Below, piece after piece: positions 24,461 to 38,754 of a stretch of DNA of 64,000 bases (position 1 is its first letter; the number at the start of each line of letters is the position of its first letter). Source of the stretch: Asticcacaulis machinosus (GTDB lineage Bacteria; Pseudomonadota; Alphaproteobacteria; Caulobacterales; Caulobacteraceae); contig NZ_JAQQKV010000003.1 of the NCBI RefSeq assembly GCF_028550435.1, forward strand, positions 1-64,000, given 5' to 3'. The position numbers and the translations under genes are program-made. A model generated the notes under the pieces. The model made no database searches and was not told the DNA's origin. It was given only the letters and a program-made list of their open reading frames with translations.

Positions 24461-24865
24461 ATGATATTGACTCGCAAACAGACATGGAAAGGCTGGACGA
24501 CCCTGTTGGGGATCGGCCTGATGCTGTGTCTGATGCTGGCGACGTCAGTGAATGCGGCGGATAATCTGAGCCATCTGGGGCGGGCTGTCGCCCACGGCCA
24601 GTCGGTGTTTACGGTCGTTGAAATCGACGACCACCACCATGAGCCGCATCTGTCATCCACCTCAGTCCCCTCGACCTCACCGGAAACGCCTGATCATATT
24701 CATCCCGATATCTGCGGGGTTTATCTTTTGTGTGTTGCCATCCCGCAAGTCAGAGGCATTACGCGTGTTGAACAGGTGAAGCATACCGCACGCATTTATG
24801 ACCGTGTGCCTGAGGCCGTGATCCACGGACTGGACCGACCACCGAAATCTGATCTCTGGGCCTGA
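24461..24865 (+). CDS. Small His-rich exported protein of the czc operon
   Basis: 134 aa. A signal peptide or anchor (TTLLGIGLMLCLMLATSVNAA, to about residue 33) is followed by a His-rich metal-binding stretch (DDHHHEPHL, about 56-64) and DHIHPDICGVYLLC. The C-terminus has a GLDRPPK motif like small DUF2946-type proteins that accompany metal efflux operons. It is the first gene before czcCBA and probably buffers or delivers metal in the periplasm. There is no strong ribosome site before the ATG. Confidence 0.7.
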   Translation: MILTRKQTWKGWTTLLGIGLMLCLMLATSVNAADNLSHLGRAVAHGQSVFTVVEIDDHHHEPHLSSTSVPSTSPETPDHIHPDICGVYLLCVAIPQVRGITRVEQVKHTARIYDRVPEAVIHGLDRPPKSDLWA

Positions 24866-24933
24866 TTGAACCGCGTAAGGGGTTAAATGCCCTTTGCGTC
24901 TGCATCTGCTTAGTTTTCAGAAGATATATTCCC

Positions 24934-26210
24934 ATGATATTCACTATTCAACCGGCGCCGGTGCGCCGCAGGGGCAGGCGTGTGGCCGCCCTGCTGTTCG
25001 GCGCCTGCCTTATGGCGTTTAGCGGCGTAGGCCATGCCGAAACCCTTACGCTCAATGAAGCTTTAAGTCGCGCCAGTGCCCATAGTCCGGTCTTGGCGGC
25101 AGGTCTGGCCCGTGAACAGGCGGCGCGCGCCGCTGCCGATCAGGCCGGTGTGAAGCCCAATCCGGTTGTCGGTTTTGAGGTCGAAAACCTGGCCGGCTCC
25201 GGTAATTATTCTATGCTCGATACCTCGGAGACGACGGTTTATTATGAGCAAAAGATAGAGCGCGGCGGCAAGCGTCAGGCCCGTGCTGCGGTGGCCCGCA
25301 CTGAAATAGACGTTGTGCGGCTGGATACTGTCATCGCGCAACTTGACCTGATGGAGGCCGTGGAAAAAGCCTGGGTGGCGGTGCTGGAAGCCGACGCTGA
25401 AATCAATCTGGCGCAGGATCGGCTGAATATCGCCCGCCAATCCGAAGCCGAAGTGATGCGCCGGGTCAAGGCCGCGCGCGATCCTTTGTTTGCTGGCTCT
25501 CACGTACAGGCACTGACGGCACAGGCCCGGCTTTATCTGGACAACGCGCGCCTGAAATCGGCGGAGGCGCGAAGGAACCTTGCGGCCTATTGGGGCGAGG
25601 GGGGCGTTGACGTTAGCGGGCAACTGGAAAACCTCAGCCTGCCCACGGATGATGTGCCGCCAGAGTCGACCGTCGAAATGCAGCGGCTGATCCTGATGCG
25701 GGAGGTCATGACGGCCCGTCTGAAGTCGGAAATGACCGCGTCGGTTCAGGATATCAATGTGCGCGGCGGCGTGCGCTATTTCAACGAAGGCCGTGATGCG
25801 GCGTTTGTCATCGGCGGATCTATCCCTTTGGGACGCTATGACACCAACAGGGGCAATATCGCCAGAGTGAAAGCTGAGCGGGCAGCCATCGAGAGCGATA
25901 TAGAGGCGGAGCGGTTAGCCCATCTTCGCGAACGCGCTCAGGTTCTGGGGCGGCTGCATATGGCCAGGGCCGAGGTCGTGCGCATCGACCATGACATCCT
26001 GCCGTTAGCACGTAAAACCCTGACGCAGGTGCGCGAAGGCTTCGCCCGTGGCGGCTTTAGCCCCAGCGACGTCACTCTGGCGGCCAATGCTCTGGCCGAC
26101 GTACAGGCGCGCCGCCTCACCCTCTTGACGGCCTTTCATCTGGATATGGCCACGCTCAACCGACTGGATGGCCGCCATGCCGGCCTCGTCGCCCTTAAGG
26201 ATTCCCAATA

Positions 26211-26211
<1 letters not shown>
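24934..26211 (+). CDS. czcC: CzcC-like outer-membrane efflux protein (TolC family)
   Basis: 425 aa with a signal peptide (cut near GHAE, about 36) and two outer-membrane efflux repeats rich in coiled-coil helices (LTLNEALSRASAHSPVLAAG; RLILMREVMTARLKSEMTAS). It forms the outer-membrane exit duct of a tripartite metal pump. The stop codon overlaps the czcB ATG by one base, so the two are translationally coupled. Confidence 0.9.
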
Positions 26212-30758
<4,547 letters not shown>

Positions 30759-30759
30759 G

Positions 30760-31476
30760 CTAAAACAGCCAGCGAATACCGGCATTAAGCGAGAGGCTTT
30801 CCGGCTTTTCGCCGTTGCTACGGGCAAAATCAGCGGTATTCCCGAATTTGCGCTCATACCGAAGATCGATGTAGGGGGCAAACCGGCGGCTGAATTCGTA
30901 GCGGGTTTGCACCCCTATCTCCGCCGAGGTCAGGCCGGTGCCAAGGCCGGTCAGGGCATCCTCTCTGGCGTTCAGATTGACCTCGGCATAGGGCTGCATG
31001 ATCAGGCGATTGGTTAGCAGCCACTCGTTTTCCTGACGCAGACGCGCACTGACCGCGCCATCGTCACGCATAAACAGGTGCGCGCCGGTTTCAAAGAAAT
31101 AGGGGGCAAGGCCCTCCACTCCTACTGTGAGGTAGGTATGGCCTTTGGGTTCGGCATCATACCTTACGCCGATTTGTCCATCCCAGAAGGTGGCGATATT
31201 GCGGCTGTAGAGCCCCCAGACTTCGGCGTGTTCAATGTCGCCGTCGGTGAGTTCTCCCTCACTGATAAGTTTGAGCTTGTGGGTGTCACCGCCGATCCAG
31301 GCGTCAATGTCCCACGATGCGGTATCAGCGCTTTTGGTGCGTCCATAATCGGTCTCAAGCCGGACCGCATGATAGGTCGCGCCGACATGATCGTGGGTGG
31401 CGTTTTCAGCCGCATAACTGAGGCCGGGCAGGGCCATCAGGGCCGCGATCACAAGAGGTTTAGTCATGATGGTCAT
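30760..31476 (-). CDS. copB: CopB-like outer-membrane copper resistance protein
   Basis: 238 aa from the ATG at 31476, six bases after AAGGAGG; an upstream frame to 31533 lies inside copA. The signal peptide ends near SYAA (about 22). The mature part shows the CopB beta-barrel pattern (HAVRLETDYG; WDIDAWIGGDTHKLKLISEGE; NAGIRWLF end). It lacks the long Met-rich N-terminal region seen in many CopB proteins, so it is a short form. It overlaps copA by 17 bp and is coexpressed with it. Confidence 0.9.
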   Translation of the reverse strand: MTIMTKPLVIAALMALPGLSYAAENATHDHVGATYHAVRLETDYGRTKSADTASWDIDAWIGGDTHKLKLISEGELTDGDIEHAEVWGLYSRNIATFWDGQIGVRYDAEPKGHTYLTVGVEGLAPYFFETGAHLFMRDDGAVSARLRQENEWLLTNRLIMQPYAEVNLNAREDALTGLGTGLTSAEIGVQTRYEFSRRFAPYIDLRYERKFGNTADFARSNGEKPESLSLNAGIRWLF

Positions 31477-33088
31477 GGCCGGCCTCCTTATGAGCGGAGG
31501 ACGCCTCAGAGGGGGCAATCGTCCCCTGTTCATGGACGATAAAGCTGGTCATCATGCCCGACGACATATGGTACAGCAGGTGGCAATGCAGGGGCCAGGT
31601 GCCGACTTCATTGGCGGTCAGAAGCACCGAAGCCCTCTGCCCTGGCGGGACAATCAGGGTGTGTTTATTGGGCAGGCTGGCCGTGGATTGCCCGTTTTCG
31701 AGTTGCACAAACATGCCGTGCAGATGGACGGGATGGGCCATCATGGTTTCATTGATATAGATGATGCGCACCCGCTCATTGAAGGCGGTCTCAATACCAT
31801 CGGCCGGATCAAAGGTCTTGCCGTTGATCGTCCAGATGTAGCGCTCCATATTGCCGCCCAGACGCACCGTAATATCGCGGGTGGGTTCACGGGTATCCGT
31901 CTGCGGTGTCAGGCTTTTCAGATCGCGGTAGCTGAGCGTCGTGGTGCCCTCAGGCGCGCCGGTTTTTGCCCAGCCGCTGTCGGGCAGATCCGACATATCC
32001 ATATCCGGATCGTCGCGCATCATCAGTTCCATGTTCATATCGGTCATGGTCAGGATGGCGCGCGCCCGCTGAGCCGGAATGTCGCCGCGCAAGCCCACAC
32101 GCGGGGCCAGGGTGCCCAGCGCAAAGCCTTCGCGATCAAGGGATTCGGCGGCAATCGTATAGGCCCTGTCATCCTTAGGCTCGACAATCACGTCATAGGT
32201 TTCAGCATTGCCAAAACGGAACTCATCCACTTCGACCGGCACGACGGGCTGGCCGTCAGCCGCGACGACTGTCATCTTTAGCCCTGGGATACGGATATCG
32301 TACATGGTCATGGCCGAGGCGTTGATGAACCTTAAGCGCACCTTTTCGCCGGGGGTAAATATCCCCGTCCAGTTCTGATCCTTGGTCAGTCCGTTGATCA
32401 GGAAATGGTAGCCCGTCACATCGGACAGGTCGGACGACAACATGCGCATCCGGCCCCATTCGCCGGAGGTTTTGAGCGCTTTGGAAAAGCCCTGCTGGCG
32501 AACATCCCTGAAAAAATCACCAAGCGTGCGGCGATTGTACTGATAATATTCGGAGGACTTTTTAAGATTGCCGAGAATTTGGCCGGAGGTTTCGCGGCTG
32601 AAATCCGACAACAGCACGACATAATCCCGGTCGGCCCTGATCGGATCCGGCCCCTTGGGGTCAATGATAATGCCGGCATAAAGCCCTTCCTGTTCCTGCC
32701 CCAGAGTATGGGCGTGATACCAGTAGGTGCCGGATTGACGAATCTCAAATCGATAGGTGAAGGTTTCACCGGGCTTTATGCCTTTAAAGCCATTATAGCC
32801 GGGCGCGCCATCCATCAGGCCGGGCAGCAAAAGCCCATGCCAGTGCACAGAGGTCGCCTCAGTCTTCATGGCGTTTTTGACGTGGATGACCGCGTCATCG
32901 CCTTCGGCAAAGCGCAGCACCGGCCCCGGAAGGGTGCCGTTGACGGTGATCTTGCTCAGTTTTTCACCGGTGATGGTGACGTCCTGACGCGCGATCGTCA
33001 GGGTATATTCGCGGGTTTCAGCGGTCGAGGTGGCGGGCATAAGCGCCAGCCCCCACACCAAAAGACCCGCAAGAATTGCGTGTTTCAT
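31460..33088 (-). CDS. copA: CopA-like multicopper oxidase
   Basis: 542 aa. It has a Sec-like signal peptide (cut near STAE, about 23); the usual Tat twin Arg is absent. Three cupredoxin domains carry all copper motifs: HWHG (82-85), HAH (about 124), HPVHLHG near 450 and HCHLLYHMSSGMM near 500. A Met/Asp-rich segment (DMNMELMMRDDPDMDMSD, about 348-365) and the His-rich tail (GHDHHD) probably bind Cu(I). It should oxidise Cu(I) in the periplasm. The next gene, copB, starts within its last codons. Confidence 0.93.
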   Translation of the reverse strand: MKHAILAGLLVWGLALMPATSTAETREYTLTIARQDVTITGEKLSKITVNGTLPGPVLRFAEGDDAVIHVKNAMKTEATSVHWHGLLLPGLMDGAPGYNGFKGIKPGETFTYRFEIRQSGTYWYHAHTLGQEQEGLYAGIIIDPKGPDPIRADRDYVVLLSDFSRETSGQILGNLKKSSEYYQYNRRTLGDFFRDVRQQGFSKALKTSGEWGRMRMLSSDLSDVTGYHFLINGLTKDQNWTGIFTPGEKVRLRFINASAMTMYDIRIPGLKMTVVAADGQPVVPVEVDEFRFGNAETYDVIVEPKDDRAYTIAAESLDREGFALGTLAPRVGLRGDIPAQRARAILTMTDMNMELMMRDDPDMDMSDLPDSGWAKTGAPEGTTTLSYRDLKSLTPQTDTREPTRDITVRLGGNMERYIWTINGKTFDPADGIETAFNERVRIIYINETMMAHPVHLHGMFVQLENGQSTASLPNKHTLIVPPGQRASVLLTANEVGTWPLHCHLLYHMSSGMMTSFIVHEQGTIAPSEASSAHKEAGHDHHD

Positions 33089-33139
33089 ATGATGAGTCCA
33101 GATAGCAGATAAATCAGAAAACAGATGGATCTATTCTGA

Positions 33140-33493
33140 TCAGGCTCTGGGGGGACGCTCCGGCGCGTCAACCATAAGGCCGTGCCCATGCGTGTCGTCA
33201 CGGAGCGGCAAAGCTAAGCTCGCCCCATAGATCACCGGCGCGCCGTCAATCCCCGATCCGATCAGGCCGGTCGTGGCCGGACAGTGGGTAAGGGCGCAGT
33301 CGCAGGCACCGGCACAGTCAGATACCGGTTTCACGGGCGCGGTATCTTTATCGTGGCAGGCAGCGGCGTCCTGAGCCACCTGATGAACCGCGGCCTCAGG
33401 TGACGTCATATGCGCATACGTCGTCGAGGACATTGCCACCAGGGCAAACATCACCAGACTAAGGAAACCGGAAAGGCGCTTCGACATGATCAT
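33140..33493 (-). CDS. Small Cys/His-rich exported protein upstream of copA
   Basis: 117 aa. A signal peptide (cut near TYAH, about 28) precedes a cysteine cluster CHDKD...CAGACDCALTHC (about 46-71) and a C-terminal HGHG and ERPPRA motif resembling DUF2946-type proteins. It is likely a periplasmic copper-binding partner of copA and copB, 51 bp downstream on the same strand. The start is ATG 33493 or 33487; neither has a clear ribosome site. It parallels the His-rich small protein heading the czc operon. Confidence 0.68.
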   Translation of the reverse strand: MIMSKRLSGFLSLVMFALVAMSSTTYAHMTSPEAAVHQVAQDAAACHDKDTAPVKPVSDCAGACDCALTHCPATTGLIGSGIDGAPVIYGASLALPLRDDTHGHGLMVDAPERPPRA

Positions 33494-33608
33494 ATATTAG
33501 AGCTATCCTGCTGTTTGGGAAATACATATCGCACGCGAACTTAAAAAATAGATTGTCTGATTTCGCGGACGCAGGTGTCTATATGGCAGCATCGTGGAAT
33601 TTGGCATC

Positions 33609-34085
33609 ATGTCGCACCTTAAGGACATTCTTGATAAGGCCCGCCGGGTGATTGTCCGCAAAGGGACGGCGCCTCAGGATGCGGAGGACATTGTTCATGA
33701 TGCCTATCTGCGGGTGCGTGAATTTGAACGGCGTGAACAGGTAAAGTCAGAAGAGGCCCTGATTGTGACAACCGCAAAAAACCTGGCTCACAACCTGCGC
33801 CGCAAAACCCTGAATTCCCCCGTTATGATTGCGGGAGACCATGTGCCTGTGGCCGTGGATGACCGGCCCGCCGTTGACGATGTGATGCTGGCGCAGGAGC
33901 GGTTGCGCCAGCTTGCCGACGGGCTGGGTCAGCTTTCGGAACGCTCCCGCCGTATTCTGCTGAGCCGCCGCATTGACGGCAAAAGTTTTAAAGAAATTGC
34001 CGCCGAGGAAAACATGACGGTGGCGGCGGTCGAAAAACAGGTCGCCAGAGCCACGCTGGAGCTTTTGAAATGGGTGGGCCAATGA
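33609..34085 (+). CDS. ECF sigma factor, FecI-like
   Basis: 158 aa from ATG 33609; a GTG at 33594 is possible. Region 2 (PQDAEDIVHDAYLRVREFE) and region 4 (FKEIAAEENMTVAAVEKQVARATLEL) are present. The stop overlaps the following FecR start (ATGA). It is divergent from the copper block. The FecR and TBDR behind it form a complete surface-signalling unit, but no enzyme gene is attached to it. Confidence 0.9.
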   Translation: MSHLKDILDKARRVIVRKGTAPQDAEDIVHDAYLRVREFERREQVKSEEALIVTTAKNLAHNLRRKTLNSPVMIAGDHVPVAVDDRPAVDDVMLAQERLRQLADGLGQLSERSRRILLSRRIDGKSFKEIAAEENMTVAAVEKQVARATLELLKWVGQ

Positions 34086-35038
34086 GTGATGTCCTGAAAT
34101 CGAAGGTTCATGCGGAGGCATCTGTCTGGGTCGCACGCCTGCACAGTGAGGCGCGTACCCCCGCCACCGAAGCTGCCTTTTCGGAGTGGCTGCGTCAGAC
34201 CGAAGGGGGGCGTGAGGCGTTTGACGAACTGACCGGCGTTTGGGAATCCCTGCCGGGGGCCGCGCGGATATTACAGGCTCAGGACATGCGGCGCACAATG
34301 CCTGCGCGCAATGTAAAGGCGTGGCGCGTAACGGTGGCTTTGGCGGCAGGGTTGGCCGGACTTGCGGTACTGACCGGAATCTGGGCGGCAGACCGACCGC
34401 AGATCTATGATACCGGGCGCGGCCAAACCCGCACGGTGACCCTGGCCGACGGCTCGGTTCTGGTTCTGAACACCGGCACCAAGCTTGAGGTGCGGTTAAG
34501 GCCGTGGGCGCGTGATCTGCATCTGGTCGCCGGTGAGGCGCGTTTTAATGTCGCCCCTGAGGCTAAGCGGCCCTTTACCGTGACGACCGGCAAAGGGCGG
34601 GTGACCGCACTGGGGACTGCCTTTGTGGTCCGTGATCTGTCTGAGGCCACGTCGGTGACCCTGCTGCATGGACGGGTCGAGGTCGGCACGCCTTTGAAGC
34701 CGTTCCAAAGCGTACAGGGCGCGGTGATACTGGCGCCGGGGCAGAGGGCCATAGTCTCAGGCCGTGAACGGGTCATTGTCGATCAGCCTGACATTGCCGC
34801 CGTTACAGCCTGGGAACAGGGCAAGGTGGTGTTTTCCAATACAACCCTGATGGCGGCGGCGCAGGAGATGAACCGCTATGCGACAAAGCCGATAAAACTC
34901 AAAGGATCATCCGTGGCTGCGATCCGTGTTTCTGGCGTGTTCGGCACACAGGATGCGGCTGATTTTGCGGTGGCGGTTGCGCGGCTGAATGACCTGAAGG
35001 TGCGCGATAGCGGGCAGGCGATTGAGATATCAGAATAG
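34082..35038 (+). CDS. FecR-type signal transducer
   Basis: 318 aa, 4-bp ATGA overlap with the sigma gene. The N-terminal domain (ASVWVARLHSEARTPATEAAFSEWL) is followed by a membrane helix at about 85-103, the FecR core (RTVTLADGSVLVLNTGTKLEVRL; DLHLVAGEARFNV) and a C-terminal STN-like module (TLMAAAQEMNRYATKPIKL). It should control the sigma factor at 33609 in response to the TBDR at 35184. Confidence 0.92.
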   Translation: MSDVLKSKVHAEASVWVARLHSEARTPATEAAFSEWLRQTEGGREAFDELTGVWESLPGAARILQAQDMRRTMPARNVKAWRVTVALAAGLAGLAVLTGIWAADRPQIYDTGRGQTRTVTLADGSVLVLNTGTKLEVRLRPWARDLHLVAGEARFNVAPEAKRPFTVTTGKGRVTALGTAFVVRDLSEATSVTLLHGRVEVGTPLKPFQSVQGAVILAPGQRAIVSGRERVIVDQPDIAAVTAWEQGKVVFSNTTLMAAAQEMNRYATKPIKLKGSSVAAIRVSGVFGTQDAADFAVAVARLNDLKVRDSGQAIEISE

Positions 35039-35183
35039 ACGGCAAGTCGTGATGAGGGGGCGTGGTAAAAACACCGCCCGTGTCTAAAATGACTGTCCGA
35101 GTCTGGCGCTAGGGTTTTGCTACGGTTATCATCGTGACTAATTAATCACCGGTGGCAGCAGGATCACCGGGCAGGTCGCAGGA

Positions 35184-38100
35184 ATGGACTCCAGAATAGT
35201 GAGTGCGCGAAAACGTGCGAGGCGGATCGTAGTGCCAACGGTTCGGGCGCTTATGGTTTGGACCCTGCTGGCGGCAGGGGCCGCTCAGGCGCGCGAACGT
35301 TTTTACCTGCCGGCACAAGCCCTTGACAAAACGCTGACGGAAATCGCCAGAACCGGCGGGGTGAACATCGCCTATTCACCGGAACTGGTATCGGGCCTGA
35401 GGGCTCCGGTGATCCGTGAGGCGTCCTCTGACGCGGCGATAAAAAAAGCGCTGGACGGCAGCGGGCTTCGGATTTCGCGCACACCGGCCGGAACCTATCT
35501 GATTGAGCGGGAAATGGCACCGCCGCCCGTATCTCCGCCGCTCATGCCGTATGAGGGTGACGCGCAGGGCGTGGGCGAAGAGACTATCCCCGAAGTGATC
35601 GTCAGGGGCTATCGCAGCAGTTTGAGTCAGTCGGCCAGGGTCAAGGCCGGAGCATCGGGGATGCTGGACAGCATCGTCGCCGAAGATATCATGAAGTTTC
35701 CGGACAATAACCTGGCCGAGGCCGTGCAGCGCATATCCGGTGTGGCCATCACCCGCGATCAGGGCGAAGGGCGCAGCGTCTCCGTGCGCGGGCTGGGGCC
35801 GGAATTTACCCGCGTCCTGATTAATGACATGGAGGCTCAGGCCAGCACCGATGGTCTGATAGGCGGGGTCAACCGGGGGCGCGGGTTCGATTTCAATGTC
35901 TTTCCGACCGAGCTATTCAGCCGGATCGATGTGCGCAAAACCACTACGGCGGATGAATCGGCGGCCTCAATCGGGGCAACCATTAATCTGGTGACACCAA
36001 AGCCGTTCAATTTTGCCGACCGGGTTGTGTCGCTTAATGCTCAGGCCGGTTACAATGATCTGAGCGATCGCAGCGGCGGGCGGATTTCGGCGCTTTACAG
36101 TCGTAAGCTTATGGGCGGTAAGCTGGGGGTGCTGGTGGCGGTGGCGCACACTTTTAGCCCGCGGGAAATACAGGGCGTTAACAGCGGCGGATGGAGCACG
36201 GCGGTGGCCGATGGTGGCTTTTGTGCGCCGACTGTGGGCACAGGCGGCCTGTGCGATGTGCCCGCCGCCGATTTCACGAAGGCTGAGGCCGCTTACGGCG
36301 CGCTCAACCGGCCGGATGTGTTTCATCCGCGCTTTTACCGCTATACCCATCTGATCGGCAAGGTGGAGCGGACCGGGGCTATCGCCAGTCTGCAATGGCG
36401 GCCCCGCCCGTCCAGCTATTTGTCTGTCAACCTAATGGCCGCCCGCTATGCCACGCAGCGCAGCGATTATTTTCTGGAGGCTATCGGGTTCAGTCGTGGT
36501 GCGACGCAGGGTGGCAAGCCGGAAATCGTGGCGCGGGATGTGTTCGTTGATCCGCAGGGGGCGCTTCGGGCCGGCACCTTTGATAATGTCGATGTCCGCT
36601 CCGAAATGGTCGTCGATAATTTCACCACGGATTTTAAGCGCTACTCGGTCCTCTACAAAGAAAACGTCAGCGACAAATTCCGGTTCGATCTGGCCTTTGC
36701 GGCGTCGCGGTCGCGGTTTGATAACCGTGAGGATCTGGCCGTGCACATCGACCGGTTCAATGTCGATGGCTACAGCTTTGATACGCGGGAGCACGGCCTG
36801 CTGCGGCCGGATATAAACTATGGTTTTGATGTTGCGGACGCTGGCAACTGGTACTTCGGGCCGGTGGTGACTCAGGCCGGCGGAACGGGGGCGGCCGGGC
36901 CTGAGATCAGGTTGCGGCCCAATGGTGTGCGTCATGATTATGATGTCTGGAAACTGCGCACCTATTACGATCTGTCATATCATATGCAGATCGGGGCCGG
37001 TCTTGAGGTCAATCGTTATAAATACCGCTCCGAAGGTTCCCGCCTCACTGAAGGAGAAAGTGGCTATCCGGCACCGGACACAGACCTTAGCGCACTGACC
37101 AAAATCTTTTGTGGCTTAAGTTACATCAATCCGCCGGGGATGAGCCCGCGCTGCTGGCGGGTGCCGGATGTGGCGGCTTTTGTGGACTATTATGACCTCT
37201 ATTCCGGCACAGGGCGTAATGCCCTGTCACCTTCTGCGCCGTCGGCGCGGGCACTGAATCAAGCGGTGGATGAGGATGAGGTTGCGGGCTATCTCAAGCT
37301 GAAGTTCAGGACAAAGCTGTTTCAGCGGACTGTATTTGGCAATGCCGGGATCCGGGCGGTCAGCACCCGCCAGGACAGCGATTTCTACCTGACCCGAAGC
37401 GCGGGCGGGGCCGCAAACACCTACATGTCATCTGCCGCGCGCCGCTATAACGATGTGCTGCCGTCGGTAAACCTGATGATGAAGTGGAATGAGCAGACAT
37501 ACCTTAAGACGTCGTGGGCGGAGGTGGTGGCCAAGCCGCCTCTGGCCGCCATTGCGACCGCAACCACGGTGGAGGTGAGCGGCGGGCGCCGCCAGATTAC
37601 AACCGGTAATCCGAACCTTGATCCCATTCGGGCTACCAGTTTTGATGCCAGCTATGAATATTACCCCGGCGGGGGTGGCCTGATGTCGGTGGCGCTGTTT
37701 CACAAACGCTTTCACAATTACATTCAAAACCGCACCTATATAGCGCGGTTTTCAGATACGGATCTGCCGCTCAGTCTGATCGAAGGCACGGGCGTGTCGG
37801 CGCAGGATGAATTTTCAGTCGCGCAATATGTCAATACACCCGGTGGTCGGCTAAGCGGTGTGGAGCTTTATTATCAGAACCGGCTGTCCGGGCTCAGCCC
37901 CGCCTTACATGATTTTTGGCGCGATTTCGGGGTTAATCTGAACTACACCTATGTCAACAGTTCGCTGGAGTACCTTACGACCAACTATGTGTCCCCGGCG
38001 CTGATTTCTGCAGACCTTACCAACGTATCGCGCTCATCGTACAATGCCACGCTTTATTATGAACGCGCCCGTTTTGAGGGGCGGATATCCGTCAATTACC

Positions 38101-38342
38101 GGGACGAGTACCTGACCAGTGTGCCGGGCTCATACGGGGCCGATGCGGGCGGGATCGAAGCCGCGACCTATATCGATGCGGCGTTCACCTATCGCCTGAC
38201 GCCCAGACTGGCCCTGACGCTGGAGGGGCTTAATCTGTCGAATGAGCCCAATGTCACCTGGGACAAGACCGATGCCCATCTGGTCGGGGATGCACGCTAC
38301 AGCGGCCGCCAGCTTTATGTCGGTTTCCGCTACAGCCGTTAA
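35184..38342 (+). CDS. TonB-dependent receptor with STN domain
   Basis: 1052 aa. Order: Arg-rich N-terminus with signal peptide (cut near AQAR, about 37), STN domain (40-109), Pro-rich linker, TonB box (IPEVIVRGY, about 135-143), plug (NLAEAVQRISGVAITRDQGEG) and a long barrel ending in VGFRYSR, which lacks the usual terminal aromatic residue. Ribosome site spacing at ATG 35184 is poor (AGGA adjoins the ATG), so a slightly later GTG is possible. It is surface-signalling type with the sigma/FecR pair upstream. The ligand is unknown: the position between copper genes and a xylosidase locus allows either a metal chelate or a glycan. Confidence 0.9.
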   Translation: MDSRIVSARKRARRIVVPTVRALMVWTLLAAGAAQARERFYLPAQALDKTLTEIARTGGVNIAYSPELVSGLRAPVIREASSDAAIKKALDGSGLRISRTPAGTYLIEREMAPPPVSPPLMPYEGDAQGVGEETIPEVIVRGYRSSLSQSARVKAGASGMLDSIVAEDIMKFPDNNLAEAVQRISGVAITRDQGEGRSVSVRGLGPEFTRVLINDMEAQASTDGLIGGVNRGRGFDFNVFPTELFSRIDVRKTTTADESAASIGATINLVTPKPFNFADRVVSLNAQAGYNDLSDRSGGRISALYSRKLMGGKLGVLVAVAHTFSPREIQGVNSGGWSTAVADGGFCAPTVGTGGLCDVPAADFTKAEAAYGALNRPDVFHPRFYRYTHLIGKVERTGAIASLQWRPRPSSYLSVNLMAARYATQRSDYFLEAIGFSRGATQGGKPEIVARDVFVDPQGALRAGTFDNVDVRSEMVVDNFTTDFKRYSVLYKENVSDKFRFDLAFAASRSRFDNREDLAVHIDRFNVDGYSFDTREHGLLRPDINYGFDVADAGNWYFGPVVTQAGGTGAAGPEIRLRPNGVRHDYDVWKLRTYYDLSYHMQIGAGLEVNRYKYRSEGSRLTEGESGYPAPDTDLSALTKIFCGLSYINPPGMSPRCWRVPDVAAFVDYYDLYSGTGRNALSPSAPSARALNQAVDEDEVAGYLKLKFRTKLFQRTVFGNAGIRAVSTRQDSDFYLTRSAGGAANTYMSSAARRYNDVLPSVNLMMKWNEQTYLKTSWAEVVAKPPLAAIATATTVEVSGGRRQITTGNPNLDPIRATSFDASYEYYPGGGGLMSVALFHKRFHNYIQNRTYIARFSDTDLPLSLIEGTGVSAQDEFSVAQYVNTPGGRLSGVELYYQNRLSGLSPALHDFWRDFGVNLNYTYVNSSLEYLTTNYVSPALISADLTNVSRSSYNATLYYERARFEGRISVNYRDEYLTSVPGSYGADAGGIEAATYIDAAFTYRLTPRLALTLEGLNLSNEPNVTWDKTDAHLVGDARYSGRQLYVGFRYSR

Positions 38343-38754
38343 GGCCTGTCGGGGTGTTGCGCACCTGCCTGAGATAATTTCCATAAATTTTGTCTGATTT
38401 TCCATCCCCGGATGTCTTCTGAGATGAAGGCACTGTTCGCCGGGTTGCGCCGTAATGTGCCATTCAGATGTGCAATGAATTATTTTATTTATACCGTGCA
38501 ATACTAAAGTATTGTTCGTGTATTGTTGTGTTTAAATTTATAATTTAAACAGTTGTTATCGTGCAACACTGGTTTAATTTGCATAAAATGAGATTCGTTA
38601 TTTTCATTTACTGCCTTGCAAAACGAAATAGGTTAGCGCTAACATTGTCGAATATACGATAATTTGCGTATTGAAATTACAAATAGTGTCGCCAATGCTT
38701 GGTGGTGCGAAAAGTTCGATACAAAGCGAACGCGAAAACAACAGGGAATGCCAA
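38343..38754. promoter_or_regulatory. Regulatory spacer before the xylan-type TBDR
   Basis: 412 bp without a gene. It holds an AT-rich hairpin with arms GTTTAAATT/AATTTAAAC (38530-38550, loop TAT), and the LacI-type operator at 38632-38643 listed separately. The leader after the operator is about 110 bp. No clear terminator follows the TBDR stop at 38342. Confidence 0.55.
38632..38643. promoter_or_regulatory. LacI/XylR-type operator GTTAGCGCTAAC
   Basis: A perfect 12-bp palindrome with the central CG step of LacI-family operators. It closely matches the Caulobacter XylR site reported upstream of xylose genes (TGTTAGCGCTACCA as I recall it). It lies 112 bp before the TBDR start at 38755, ahead of a receptor and a GH3 gene. 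Confidence 0.7.
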
